From: Candidatus Manganitrophus noduliformans
GTDB lineage: Bacteria > Nitrospirota > Nitrospiria > SBBL01 > Manganitrophaceae
DNA: 64,000 nucleotides
Assembly (NCBI RefSeq): GCF_012184425.1
Contig: NZ_VTOW01000001.1
Span: forward strand, 1,488,001-1,552,000
Reading direction: 5' to 3'
Below, piece after piece: positions 51,445 through 60,576 of this stretch. Position 1 is the first letter of the stretch. Each line of letters begins with the position of its first letter. The position numbers and the translations under genes are program-made. The notes beneath the pieces were generated by a model. The model was given only the letters and a program-made list of their open reading frames with translations. It was not told where the DNA came from and did no database searches.

Positions 51445-52218
51445 ATGAAAAGGATCATTGCATTCGGTTATGGCGTGGCGGCGTATGCGGTTTTCTTTGT
51501 CACGTTTCTTTATGCGGCGGGGTTCGTCGGGAATCTCTTTGTTCCGAAGTCGATCGACTCGGCGCCGACGCGTCCGATCGGTCAAGCGCTTCTGATCAAT
51601 CTCTTATTGCTCGGGCTTTTCGCCTTTCAGCACAGCGTCATGGCCCGGCCGGCCTTCAAGGCGTGGTGGACCCGGATTGTTCCGAAGCCGGTCGAGCGGA
51701 GCACCTATGTTCTCTTCTCCAGCCTGGCGCTGATTTTGATGTTCTGGCAGTGGGAGCCGATGGGGGGGGTGATCTGGAATGTCGAAGATCCCGCCGGCCG
51801 CGCGATCCTTCACGGACTTTTTGCCTTCGGATGGCTGCTGGTTCTGGTGACGACATTTCTCATCAATCACTTCGATCTCTTTGGCCTGAGACAGGTTACG
51901 CTCTATCTATTGGGCCGCGAATATACGCCGCTCCAATTTAAGACGCCGGGTCCGTATAAGCATGTCCGCCACCCGCTCTACGTCGGTTGGCTCTTCGCCT
52001 TCTGGGCCGCTCCGACGATGACTGTCGCGCACCTCGTCTTCGCCCTCGCGACCACGGCCTATATCCTGATCGCCATTCAGCTGGAAGAGCGCGATCTGGT
52101 TGCGGCGCACGGGGAGTACGCCGGCTACCGGCGGCGGGTGCCGATGCTGATCCCCCGGTTCATGAAGAAATCGGCGCCGATAGCGGCGGCGTCCCCCTCC
52201 GAAGAAAGAGCGGCGTGA
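51445..52218 (+). CDS. mddA: Methanethiol S-methyltransferase-like membrane enzyme
   Basis: The 257-residue protein has five to six membrane helices and the isoprenylcysteine-methyltransferase-type C-terminal SAM site GPYKHVRHPLYVGWLFAFWA with QLEERDLVAAHGEYAGYRRR. The N-terminal half (LFAFQHSVMARPAFKAWWTR and FWQWEPMGGVIWNVEDP) is the pattern of MddA, which methylates methanethiol to dimethyl sulfide; this is more specific than the general NnrU/ICMT fold. GAGGAGGGGTTGTC precedes the ATG. Dimethyl sulfide production is inferred from family resemblance. Confidence 0.75.
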   Translation: MKRIIAFGYGVAAYAVFFVTFLYAAGFVGNLFVPKSIDSAPTRPIGQALLINLLLLGLFAFQHSVMARPAFKAWWTRIVPKPVERSTYVLFSSLALILMFWQWEPMGGVIWNVEDPAGRAILHGLFAFGWLLVLVTTFLINHFDLFGLRQVTLYLLGREYTPLQFKTPGPYKHVRHPLYVGWLFAFWAAPTMTVAHLVFALATTAYILIAIQLEERDLVAAHGEYAGYRRRVPMLIPRFMKKSAPIAAASPSEERAA

Positions 52219-52247
52219 GTTGCATCCGATAGAACAGGAGAGAATCA

Positions 52248-52375
52248 TGAAGATGATTTCAGAAAAAGTTCGAAACAGGGGGGAGGCCCGGGGATTCCTG
52301 GGCCTCTCCGATTCAACCTTGGCGCAGGTTCGTTACTGGGCCGGGAGGGGGGTAGGAAGCGCAGGGCGGATACGT
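52248..52375 (+). other. Short ORF start with good ribosome binding site, likely a remnant
   Basis: CAGGAGAGAATC introduces ATG 52248 (MKMISEKVRNRGEARGFLGL...), but the frame then runs into the antisense strand of the histidine kinase 3' end up to 52789. A GGAGGCCC/GGGCCTCTCC-like hairpin lies inside (about 52281-52311). It probably represents the 5' end of a lost gene downstream of the methyltransferase. Confidence 0.3.
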
Positions 52376-55126
52376 TTATCCTTTCTGTGGGTCTTTGTCG
52401 TCCTCTTTCCAGCGATAAGGCAAAAAGAGGGTAAAGGTTGCTCCCTTGTCCAATTCACTTTCGACGCCGATCCGGCCGTTCAACAGGCCGGTCAATTCTT
52501 TCACGATCGCCAATCCGAGCCCCGTCCCCCCGAATTTTCGCGTGGAGGTCGCGTCGGCCTGATGAAAGGCGTCGAAGATCCTGGCGAGCTCGTCCGGCGG
52601 AATGCCGATGCCGGTATCCTGGACGGCGATTTCGATCCCTTCCTCCTCCGGCTTCTCCGTCGCCAGAAGGATGATCTCTCCCTTCTCGGTGAATTTAATC
52701 GCATTCGAGATCAGGTTGACGAAGATCTGCTTCAGCTTATTCGGATCGGATTCGATCTCTGGAAGCGGCGTCATCCGATATACGACTGAAAGCGACTTTT
52801 CGTCGATCAGCGGCTGCATCCCGGAGACGATCTCCTCCAGCAGGGGGACCAAGTCGATCTTCTCTAGATCGACCGGCATCTTTCCCGATTCGATTTTCGA
52901 CAGATCGAGAAGATTGTTGATGAGATTAAGAAGCTCCTTCCCGTTTTTAAGGACCCCCTCCACCGGCTGTTTTTGATCATCGATGAGCGCGCCGAACGTT
53001 TCGTCCCGCAGAAGGCTCGAATAACCGATGATGGCGTTCAGCGGGGTTCGGAGTTCATGCGAGACGTTCGACACAAACTCCGACTTGACGCGGCTGGCTT
53101 CCCGCGCCTCGGCTTCGGCGCGTTTCCGGTCGTCGATGTCGGTGCAGGTGCCGAACCATCGGATGATCCGGCCGCTCGCGTCCTTTAATGGAAGCCCCCG
53201 GGAGAGATACCATCGGTATCCGCCGAACGGGCTTTGAAGGCGGAACTCGACTTCATGGGGGGTTCCGGTCAGAATGGCCGCTCTCCATCGATCCCGTGTC
53301 CTCTGCCGGTCGTCGGGATGGATCGCTTTAAGCCCGCCCGACCCGAGCGTCTCTTCCGCCGTCAAGCCGGTCGCCTCGTACCATCTCTGATTGCACCAAT
53401 CGACCCGCCCTTCCGGCGTGGAGGTCCAGACCAGTTGTGGCATCACCTCGGCCAGGAGCCGGTATTGCCGCTCGCTCTCTTCCGCTTTCTTTTGCTCCTG
53501 CTCCGCCGTTTCGATCAGCCGCGCCTTATCGATGGCGATCGCCGCATGGGAGGCGATGCTGAGAAGGAGACGTTCGTGTCTCTCCGTAAAGCGGCCGGGG
53601 GCGCTGTGCCCGAAGAAGAGGCCGCCGAGGACGGTCCCGGAACGGGAGAGGACCGGAACGGCGAGATAACTTTTGACCGGCAGATGCCCTTCCGGCATGC
53701 CGGCGTAAGGGGCATTCTTCCCGTAGCGGGGGTCTTTCGTGACATCGTCGAGCCGAACCACCCCTTCGCCGCGAAAGGTCGGGCCGAAGACGGCGGTGTT
53801 TCGCGGCATCGGAAATTTGGCGAAGGCCTCTCGCGGGACGCCGGAGAGGGTGTAGAGCGTGTATGTCTCCCCCTTTACGTCGATGAGGTTGTAGAAGAAG
53901 GCGCCGAACGCCGCCCCGCTGAGCTTGGTTCCGGCGTCGGTGACGATCTGAACCAGTTTTTGCAGATCCGTCTCCGCCGACAGACTGATCGCCACCCGGT
54001 TCAGCGTTTCCAATTCGGCTGCGTTCCGATCGGCCGCCGCGCGCGCCTTCACCTGAGAGCGGGTGATGCCGAAGAGGGTGAAGCTGACGATCGATCCGAC
54101 GATGAAAATAGGGAGGGCCACCCCTCTGTTTGAGCCGAGGTCGAACGCAGGACGCGTCGTAAAGAGCAGCGTCCAGGTCTGTCCCCACACATTCAGGCGG
54201 GTGGTCGTACTGTAGCGGGGGCGGCGTTCGTCCGGATCGGCTTCGCGGGAGCGGTAGAGGCGGTTTTCCGGGCGCGGCTCCGGACCGTCGAAGACCTCGA
54301 AGTCGACCCGCGGGCGGGTCTCCCCGCCGAAAATGCCGACCAGCAGATCCCCGGCGCGAAACGGGCTGTAAACAAAACCGTTCAGCGCCGCTCTCCGTTG
54401 ATTGATCGTCTCCGGGGCGGCTCCCGGCTCATAGATCGGAAGATAGATCAAAAAGCCGGCCTGTTTTTCGGAATCGATTTCCTGAACCAGGGTCACTTTT
54501 CCGGAGGTGGCGGCGAGGCCGGTGTCGCGGGCGCGCTCCATCGCGGCCCGGCGGACCGGTTCCGTGAACATGTCATAACCGAGCGCCGCCCGGTTTCGGC
54601 GATCTTGCGGCTCCAGGTAGAGAATGGTGTGGTATTCGTCGCGGGGGCTCTCCGGCCAGATTTTGAAGCTTGGGATCTCTTGTCTGATTTCGGCGACCGT
54701 TTTTTCGACCTGATCGGGCGGGACCCTTTTTGTGAAGCCGATCCCCTGGATGCCGGGATAGTGGCTCTGTAATTCGAGCCGGGAGATGTAGCTGTGAAAC
54801 GTTTCCCGGTCGGTCCGGCCGGTGGCGGTGAAAAGCGCCGCCGTCCCGCGAAGCGAGGAGATGTAGGTGTCGATCCGGACGGCGATGGCATTTTGGGAGC
54901 GTTGAACGATATTCTGGAAGCGCTCCCGGTCTTTGGTCTCCGCGAGCGAGAAGACATACCATGTCGCCAGGCCGGTCAAGGCGAGCGAAATAAAGAGGAC
55001 GCACCCGGGAAGGAACGCGCGATCAGAGGGGAGCTCTTTTGATTTTAGATCGCCATAAAGTTGATTTTTTAAGTTCACTTTATATAAGGGGTTTAAGTTC
55101 TTAATCGACAACGGACCCCCCATCAT
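52376..55126 (-). CDS. CHASE-GAF-PAS sensor histidine kinase
   Basis: From ATG 55126 the product has 916 residues. Membrane helices (about 38-58 and 325-345) bracket a periplasmic CHASE domain (about 85-275, containing GIGFTKRVPPDQVEKTVAEI). GAF (about 375-545), PAS (about 565-690, MPQLVWTSTPEGRVDWCNQR), HisKA with SHELRTPLNAIIGYSSLLRD (His about 705) and HATPase with NLISNAIKFTEKG, DTGIGIPPDELARIFDAFHQ and GGTGLGLAIV follow. No receiver domain and no adjacent response regulator. The frame upstream of 55126 runs through the palindromic repeat and is not used. ATG 55123 is equally possible. Confidence 0.9.
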   Translation of the reverse strand: MMGGPLSIKNLNPLYKVNLKNQLYGDLKSKELPSDRAFLPGCVLFISLALTGLATWYVFSLAETKDRERFQNIVQRSQNAIAVRIDTYISSLRGTAALFTATGRTDRETFHSYISRLELQSHYPGIQGIGFTKRVPPDQVEKTVAEIRQEIPSFKIWPESPRDEYHTILYLEPQDRRNRAALGYDMFTEPVRRAAMERARDTGLAATSGKVTLVQEIDSEKQAGFLIYLPIYEPGAAPETINQRRAALNGFVYSPFRAGDLLVGIFGGETRPRVDFEVFDGPEPRPENRLYRSREADPDERRPRYSTTTRLNVWGQTWTLLFTTRPAFDLGSNRGVALPIFIVGSIVSFTLFGITRSQVKARAAADRNAAELETLNRVAISLSAETDLQKLVQIVTDAGTKLSGAAFGAFFYNLIDVKGETYTLYTLSGVPREAFAKFPMPRNTAVFGPTFRGEGVVRLDDVTKDPRYGKNAPYAGMPEGHLPVKSYLAVPVLSRSGTVLGGLFFGHSAPGRFTERHERLLLSIASHAAIAIDKARLIETAEQEQKKAEESERQYRLLAEVMPQLVWTSTPEGRVDWCNQRWYEATGLTAEETLGSGGLKAIHPDDRQRTRDRWRAAILTGTPHEVEFRLQSPFGGYRWYLSRGLPLKDASGRIIRWFGTCTDIDDRKRAEAEAREASRVKSEFVSNVSHELRTPLNAIIGYSSLLRDETFGALIDDQKQPVEGVLKNGKELLNLINNLLDLSKIESGKMPVDLEKIDLVPLLEEIVSGMQPLIDEKSLSVVYRMTPLPEIESDPNKLKQIFVNLISNAIKFTEKGEIILLATEKPEEEGIEIAVQDTGIGIPPDELARIFDAFHQADATSTRKFGGTGLGLAIVKELTGLLNGRIGVESELDKGATFTLFLPYRWKEDDKDPQKG

Positions 55127-55161
55127 AATACGTGTGCGAAAGAGAAGTAAAGCCAGACGCT

Positions 55162-55216
55162 GTAGGGGCGAGGCGGTGCCTCGCCCTACGGCCGGGCGAC
55201 GCATGCGTCGCCCCTA
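55162..55216. repeat. Two GTAGGGG-type palindromes in tandem
   Basis: Hairpin one is GTAGGGGCGAGGC (55162-55174) with TGCCTCGCCCTAC (55177-55189). Hairpin two is GGGCGACGCATGCGTCGCCC (55194-55213) ending CCTACG. The paired arrangement resembles a BIME. It lies between divergent genes, 35 bases upstream of the kinase start. Confidence 0.8.
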
Positions 55217-55314
55217 CGTTAAACCGGTCTTCCTTATGGATGATCGGTGGAAAGGAGTGTTATACTGGGCCTCTATCGAGCGGCGGGTGGTTCGATCAAA
55301 CGGGAGAAAGGTGC

Positions 55315-56922
55315 GTGGATGGCTTCAGTCATGCGACGTTAACGGCGATGCTCGCCCTGGTGGGGACGGTGATCATCATCGCCGCGCTTCTCTCCGGGCT
55401 CATTGAGCGAAGCGGCCTTCCCCAGGTGGCCGCCTTTCTCGGCTTGGGGGCGGTGTTGGGGCCGGGCGGGTTGAATTTGTTCGACGTAAGATTAGGGTCC
55501 CCCCTTCTTCAGATCGTGGCGACCCTCAGCCTGGTTCTCGTTCTTTTTACCGATGCGGTCTCGCTGAACCTCAAAGAGGTCCGGCGCCATCTGAATTTGG
55601 TCCTGCTGGTGCTCGGTCCGGGGACGTTGCTCTCCGCCTTCCTCGTTGCCTATGCCGCCTGGCGGTTGCTCGATCTTCCCTTCGCTGCCGCCGCGATTCT
55701 GGGGGCCGCCCTGGCGTCGACTGATCCGGTGCTTCTGCGGGGGGTGCTCAAAGGGGAGTTTCTTCCCGCTCCGGTCCGCCAGGCGCTTCGCCTGGAGAGC
55801 GGGCTCAACGATGCGGTGCTCTTGCCGGTGGTGTTGATCGGCATGGTCTTTCTCGGCGATCGTTCTTTGGGCGCGTCCGATTGGGCGAGTTTCGGCCTCT
55901 CGCTTTTCTTGCTCGGTCCCGTCGCCGGGATGGCGGTCGGTTTTCTGGCGGTCAGCGCGTTGGTGATGATGCGGAACCGGTTCGGCGTCCGGCGCGACTA
56001 CGAATCGATCTATTCGTTGGGGGTGGTTTTTGCGGCTTACGCCGGGGCCGAAGCGGTCCATGGAAGCGGATTTCTTGCGGCCTTCGCCGCCGGAATGACG
56101 ATCGCGGCCCTGGACGTCGAGCTCTGCGACTGCTTTCTGGAATACGGGGAGACGACCGCCGAGATGACCCTCCTCTTTACCTTCATCCTCTTTGGAACCT
56201 CGCTGATTTGGAGCGGCTTTACCGTTCTTGATGGGCGAATCCTCGTCTTTGCCGCCCTGACGATTCTGATCCGGCCGGTCGCTTTCCTCTCCTCGCTCGC
56301 CGGCTTCCGATTGGCTTGGAAAGATCGCCTTACGATCGCCTGGTTCGGGCCGCGGGGGTTAAGCTCGCTTCTTCTTGTTCTGCTTCCGGTGTTTGCCGGT
56401 CTTCCAGGAAGCGATCGACTCTTTTCCATCACCTGCGCGGTGGTGCTGCTGTCGATCGTCCTGCACGGCGGCTCGTTGATGTGGCTTGGGAAGGGGGCGC
56501 GCCCGTCGCGTGCGCCTCAAGCGGCGATCGAACCGATGGCCCCCGCGCCCCCTCCTTCCGCGGGATTGGAAGAGCAACCTGGTCGGGATCTGATCTCGAT
56601 CGAGGAGATGCGGCAGATTCAGGAGGCCGGAGGGCCGGTGGTCATCCTCGATGCCCGGACGGAACGATCCTATCAAGGGAACAATGAAAATGCGGCGGGG
56701 ACGATCCGTTTTCTACCCGAACAAGCGGTGGGGCCGCAGGCCAAAGCGCTCGGTCTCCCGCGGGAAGCGTTGCTGATTCCGTTCTGCGCCTGCCCCAACG
56801 ATCAAACCAGCATTCGTGTGGCGCAGGAGCTTCGGCAGGCGGGATGGCCCCGCGCCCGCGCCCTCGAAGGGGGATGGGAGGCCTGGAAGAAAAGCGGGCT
56901 TCCGACGGTGGAACGCAAGTGA
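55315..56922 (+). CDS. CPA1-type Na+/H+ antiporter fused to a C-terminal rhodanese domain
   Basis: From GTG 55315 (GGGAGAAAGG upstream) the product has 535 residues. Residues 1-395 form twelve or so membrane helices of the CPA family: SGLPQVAAFLGLGAVLGPGG, ALASTDPVLLRGVLKGEFLP and LRLESGLNDAVLLPVV (the ND pair of electroneutral antiporters) are clear. After an Ala/Pro-rich linker (about 395-425), a rhodanese fold (about 430-535) has VVILDARTERSYQGN, the active Cys in IPFCACPNDQTS, and GWEAWKKSGLP. The antiporter moves Na+ or K+ against protons. The rhodanese part may sense sulfur or redox state, which is inference. Confidence 0.88.
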   Translation: MDGFSHATLTAMLALVGTVIIIAALLSGLIERSGLPQVAAFLGLGAVLGPGGLNLFDVRLGSPLLQIVATLSLVLVLFTDAVSLNLKEVRRHLNLVLLVLGPGTLLSAFLVAYAAWRLLDLPFAAAAILGAALASTDPVLLRGVLKGEFLPAPVRQALRLESGLNDAVLLPVVLIGMVFLGDRSLGASDWASFGLSLFLLGPVAGMAVGFLAVSALVMMRNRFGVRRDYESIYSLGVVFAAYAGAEAVHGSGFLAAFAAGMTIAALDVELCDCFLEYGETTAEMTLLFTFILFGTSLIWSGFTVLDGRILVFAALTILIRPVAFLSSLAGFRLAWKDRLTIAWFGPRGLSSLLLVLLPVFAGLPGSDRLFSITCAVVLLSIVLHGGSLMWLGKGARPSRAPQAAIEPMAPAPPPSAGLEEQPGRDLISIEEMRQIQEAGGPVVILDARTERSYQGNNENAAGTIRFLPEQAVGPQAKALGLPREALLIPFCACPNDQTSIRVAQELRQAGWPRARALEGGWEAWKKSGLPTVERK

Positions 56923-56951
56923 AGGGATCTCCCCAATCGCGAGAGATCCCT
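56923..56951. terminator. Hairpin between convergent antiporter and peroxidase genes
   Basis: AGGGATCTC (56923-56931) and GAGATCCCT (56943-56951) are 9-base inverted arms around an 11-base loop. A T run is lacking, so its efficiency is uncertain. Confidence 0.4.
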
Positions 56952-56960
56952 CCATCCGAA

Positions 56961-58457
56961 CTACAATGCCCTCATGAAGGCCGCCAGCTCTTTTTTCTCT
57001 TCCTGATTCAATTTCAGCTCCAAGACCAGGTTGAAAAATTCCACGGTATCTTCCAGCGTCGGCAGCCTTCCGTCGTGCAGGTAGGGGGGAGAGTCTTTGA
57101 TCCCCCGAAGCGCGAACGATTTGATCGGACCGTCGGCCTCCGCCCCGAATCGCTCCAATTGAAGATCGTGCATGTTGTGATTTGTGTAGGCGGGGGGCGA
57201 ATGGCACTCGACGCAGCGGGCCTTTCCGAAGAAGAGGGCCTCTCCTCGGATCTCTTGAGGGGACGCTTTTCGCTTGTCGAGCCGTCCGGAGGAATCGAGC
57301 TTCGGCGCCGGCGGGAAGTCGATCATGCTCTGCATCTGCCCCATGTGAGCGACCAGCAGCCGATCGATTAAATTGAGCCCTTTTTTCATCCCCCGAATCG
57401 GGTCGCCGTTGAAATAAGCGGTCCGCTGCTCGAATTCGGTAAAGTCTTCGACCGACCGGATGCTCCGCTTCGACCCGTGGATCTGCTGCGCGAACATCCC
57501 GCGAAGGCTCGGTGTTTCGATTCGAAGCCGGTCTTTTTAAGGGCGGGTGTCGGGGTTGAGATGGAACTGGCCGGTCGTGTGGAAGTTCACATGGCAATCG
57601 AGGCAGGTAATCCCCAGACTCGGCTTGTCCGATTTTCGGTCGTGCGTCGCGTTGAACTCCTCTTGCGCGAATTGCGTCGCCAGCATCCGAAGGCCATCGA
57701 ACTGCGCCGCCGTGACCAGCCCTCGAAAGAGCCGGTCGATGTTCTCAATACTCAGGACCTCTCCCTGTGAGACGTCGCCGAGCTCCGGATGGGTGGTGAG
57801 AAAAATCGGGGGAGGAAATTCGGGGAGGAAACATTCGGGAAGATCGAAGTCGACATCAAAGCGCTCCAGGCGGGGGAATTCCTCGATCTGGATTTGGGGG
57901 AAGACCATTCCTCCCACCTCGTGTTTCACATGGGGGAGACGGCGGAAGCCGGCCGGGAAAAGATTTTTCTCCTTGATCTCTTCAGGGGTCATCTGTCCGA
58001 GCGTCTCCCAGGTGACCCCCTCTTTCAACCGGACGGCCGGGCCGATCGGCTGCGGCTTTCCTTTCGTCATCACGATCCCGGAGACGGTTTTACAGTCGGT
58101 TTGATAGCGATCGTTCAGAAGCTTCTTCTGCCGCGCCATCACCTTCGGTTTGTCGGCGATATCCTTTTCCTTTACATTGCGGAAGTTTTCCTGCGGGTCT
58201 TGACCCGGCGGGGCGCCGAACACGTCATAATAAAAGTCGACCCCGTCGAACCCCTTTTTCTTGGTCTCTTCAATGGCGGGGGTCGTTTTTCCGGCGGGCT
58301 TTTTCTCCTTGGGGGCTTTGTCTTCCATCTTCTCGACCGGCTTCTCTTTCGGCCCCCGGTCTTGGGCTTCGCTCCGAAGAATCGGCGAAGCCCACCCTAA
58401 AGCCATAACAACTGTAATAGACAGGATAAGCCAGAATGTCGCTCTCTTTTTTTTCAT
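56961..58457 (-). pseudogene. Dihaem cytochrome c peroxidase-like gene with an in-frame stop
   Basis: The first part (58457-57537, 306 residues) has a signal or anchor segment (FWLILSITVVMALGWASPIL), a Lys/Pro-rich linker, and the first haem site CLDCH near its end. It stops at TAA 57539-57537 after NPDTRP. The next codon continues in the same frame with KDRLRIETPSLRGMF and the second part (to 56961) carries the second haem site CVECH, with GMKKGLNLIDRLLVAHMGQM before it. Together they give the usual length and order of MauG/cytochrome c peroxidase-like periplasmic proteins. A CAA-to-TAA change is the simplest cause; sequencing error or true inactivation cannot be told apart here. Confidence 0.85.
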
Positions 58458-58708
58458 CGTGGACCTTTCTCATGCACGGTTTACCCAATAAGAGTGGGAG
58501 TCATTTCGTTTATAGGTGATTGGGAGGTTTCTCAAGGCAGACTTCGAACGTTCGCGAGGTTACGTTGATGCTGCCTGATCGACCGATCGAAGAGGGCGCG
58601 AAAGAATGCCGGACCTCTTCGAGATGATTATCGCATCGAACAGGGAGGGCGGTCTGTGGGGGGAATCACACTCGGAAGGGGTGAGTGGATGACTGGATTA
58701 GACTGTTT

Positions 58709-59641
58709 TTACTTAAGGCGGTCCCGGCCGTGTGGAGAGGTCAGATCGAGCGCCGGCCCCACCGGGACGATCCGTGTCGGATTAATGTCGTCGTGCGTCA
58801 CGTAATAATGACGCTTGATGTGATCGAAGTTCACCGTTTCGGCAATCCCGTCATGCTGATAGAGCTCCCGCAAGTATCCCCAGAGGTGGGGGTAGTCGAC
58901 GATCCGGCGAATATTGCACTTGAAGTGCCCATGGTAGACGGCGTCGAAGCGGATCAGCGTCGGAAAGAGCCGCCAGTCGGCCTCGGTGATCTGTTGTCCC
59001 ACCAGATAACGCTGCTTTGAGAGGCGCGCTTCGATCCGGTCGAGGGCGTCGAAGAGGTTGCGGACGGCCTGCTCATACGACGCCTGGGTGGTTGCGAAGC
59101 CGGCCCGGTAGACGCCGTCGTTGATGTTCGGATAGATGAAGTTGTTGATTTCATCGATCTCGGCGCGAAGCGGCGCCGGGTAGAAGTCGGTCTTCACGTC
59201 GGTCAAGGCGTTCAATTCGCTGTTCAACATCCGCATAATATCGTCGTCGGAGTTGCTGACGATCCGACCGGTTTTCTTGTCCCAAAGGACCGGGACGGTG
59301 ACCCGGTCGTTGAACGTCGGGTCGGTCTTCTTATAAGCTTCGCTCAGGTAGCGAAAGCCGTTGATCGGATCTTCCGAATAACCGGGGCCGTTGCGGAAAG
59401 CCCACCCCTTTTCGTCGCGGATCGGATCGACCACCGTCATCCCGACGACGTTTTCCAGCCGCTTCAGCTTGCGGAGGATTACCGTCCGGTGCGCCCAGGG
59501 GCAGGCGAGGGAGACATAGAGATGATAGCGGCCCGGCTCCGCCGGATAACCGGAGGAACCGTCGGCGGTCACCCACCCCCGAAATCGATCTTCCTGCCGG
59601 ACGAACTCTCCTTCTTTGCTTTGCTCTTTTGGAAAAGGCAT
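58709..59641 (-). CDS. Xi-class glutathione transferase (glutathionyl-hydroquinone reductase-like)
   Basis: The 310-residue enzyme has the family start (FVRQEDRFRGWVTADGSSG), the catalytic Cys in YVSLACPWAHRTVILRKLK (about residue 47), VPVLWDKKTGRIVSNSDDDI (glutathione contacts) and the C-terminal helical domain with DALDRIEARLSKQRYLVG and EADWRLFPTLIRFD. It reduces glutathionyl-quinones in the cytoplasm; activity with another thiol is possible because glutathione synthesis is not visible here. GGAGGAATCGG precedes the ATG. Monocistronic. Confidence 0.92.
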   Translation of the reverse strand: MPFPKEQSKEGEFVRQEDRFRGWVTADGSSGYPAEPGRYHLYVSLACPWAHRTVILRKLKRLENVVGMTVVDPIRDEKGWAFRNGPGYSEDPINGFRYLSEAYKKTDPTFNDRVTVPVLWDKKTGRIVSNSDDDIMRMLNSELNALTDVKTDFYPAPLRAEIDEINNFIYPNINDGVYRAGFATTQASYEQAVRNLFDALDRIEARLSKQRYLVGQQITEADWRLFPTLIRFDAVYHGHFKCNIRRIVDYPHLWGYLRELYQHDGIAETVNFDHIKRHYYVTHDDINPTRIVPVGPALDLTSPHGRDRLK

Positions 59642-59812
59642 CCGATTCCTCCTTCTGTTTGATTCAGCTTATGGTAAAGTTGTTTTCAGATCTCCGCGAA
59701 GAACGGTCAGATTAGGTATAACCAGATTCTTGAGCCAAGTCAAACGGCCTTCCGGTTTCTTGACGCGTCCTTCGGGCGCGATATACTACATCGAGGTGTG
59801 GAGGAAGATGAA

Positions 59813-60199
59813 ATGAGCGACGTGCTCAAGAGTTTTCAGCGGGTTCGTCATCAAGGATTGGCGGAGAAATTTTATGAGGCTTTGCTCCAGGCGGATCCCC
59901 GGATCAAGATGATGTTTAAAAATACGAATTTCGAGCGGCAGCGGGAGCTCTTCGTCCATGGCGTTCTGATGCTGATCGAGTACGCCAACGGAAAGACGCT
60001 GGGAGAGATGGCGATTAAACGTCTCGGCGAGCTTCACAGTCGGAGAAAGATGAGTGTGCCCCCCGATCTCTATCCGATCTGGGTCAACTGCCTCGTCGAG
60101 ACGCTGGCCAAGCTCGATCCCGAATTCTCTCCCGCGCTCGACCGGCAATGGCGCGAGACCCTGCAAAAAGGGCTCGATGTCATGACCCGGATGTATTAA
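59813..60199 (+). CDS. Globin-family haem protein
   Basis: The product (128 residues from ATG 59813, GGAGG eight bases upstream) has the globin helix pattern: FYEALLQADPRIKMMFKNTN (B-C-D region), ELFVHGVLMLIEYANGKTLG (E helix) and RLGELHSRRKMSVPPDLYPI with the probable proximal His (about residue 83), then WVNCLVETLAKLDPEFSPAL and a C-terminal Trp. Single domain, no reductase part. Such proteins bind O2 or NO or act as sensors. A GTG at 59798 is a less likely start. Confidence 0.82.
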   Translation: MSDVLKSFQRVRHQGLAEKFYEALLQADPRIKMMFKNTNFERQRELFVHGVLMLIEYANGKTLGEMAIKRLGELHSRRKMSVPPDLYPIWVNCLVETLAKLDPEFSPALDRQWRETLQKGLDVMTRMY

Positions 60200-60576
60200 C
60201 GGATCGGTCTGCGCGCCTCACGGGGCTCAAGAGCGGATATCCCCTTTTCCGCTTCCGGCGACCGGACGGCACATCTTCCATCGTCTCTATTAAAGATTCA
60301 TCTACACATTCATCCTCTCGTCCACATTCCTATCTAATCCCATCGCAGTGTTTCTTCTATACCCCATTCAGGTTAATTGATCCCCTCTGAGACATATTGT
60401 TACACTTTGTAATGCAATCCCGAATGGAGAGAAAGAGGCCGCCGTTTCGATGCGGGCGGCCGCTCCGCAGGTTGGCGTCGAATCCATTTAATATGAATGC
60501 GGAATTCGGAAGCAAGCAAGGCGTCGATAAGATAAAGATGGTTCCCGATTATGAAGAAGGGTCAAGGAGGTAGATA
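60200..60576. other. 377-base intergenic region, no gene seen
   Basis: The first half is pyrimidine-rich (60265-60350) and the second half leads to the next gene with AAGGAGG at 60563-60569. GGCGGCC-type short palindromes at 60451-60475 are present. No ORF, tRNA or clear promoter. Confidence 0.4.

Noticed and set aside
55127-55204. N-terminal extension of the histidine kinase to 55204
   Set aside because: It is encoded within the palindromic repeat and has no similarity to sensor kinases.
55132-55314. N-terminal extension of the antiporter to 55132
   Set aside because: It runs through the tandem palindromes and lacks a binding site; GTG 55315 follows a good one and starts just before the first membrane helix.
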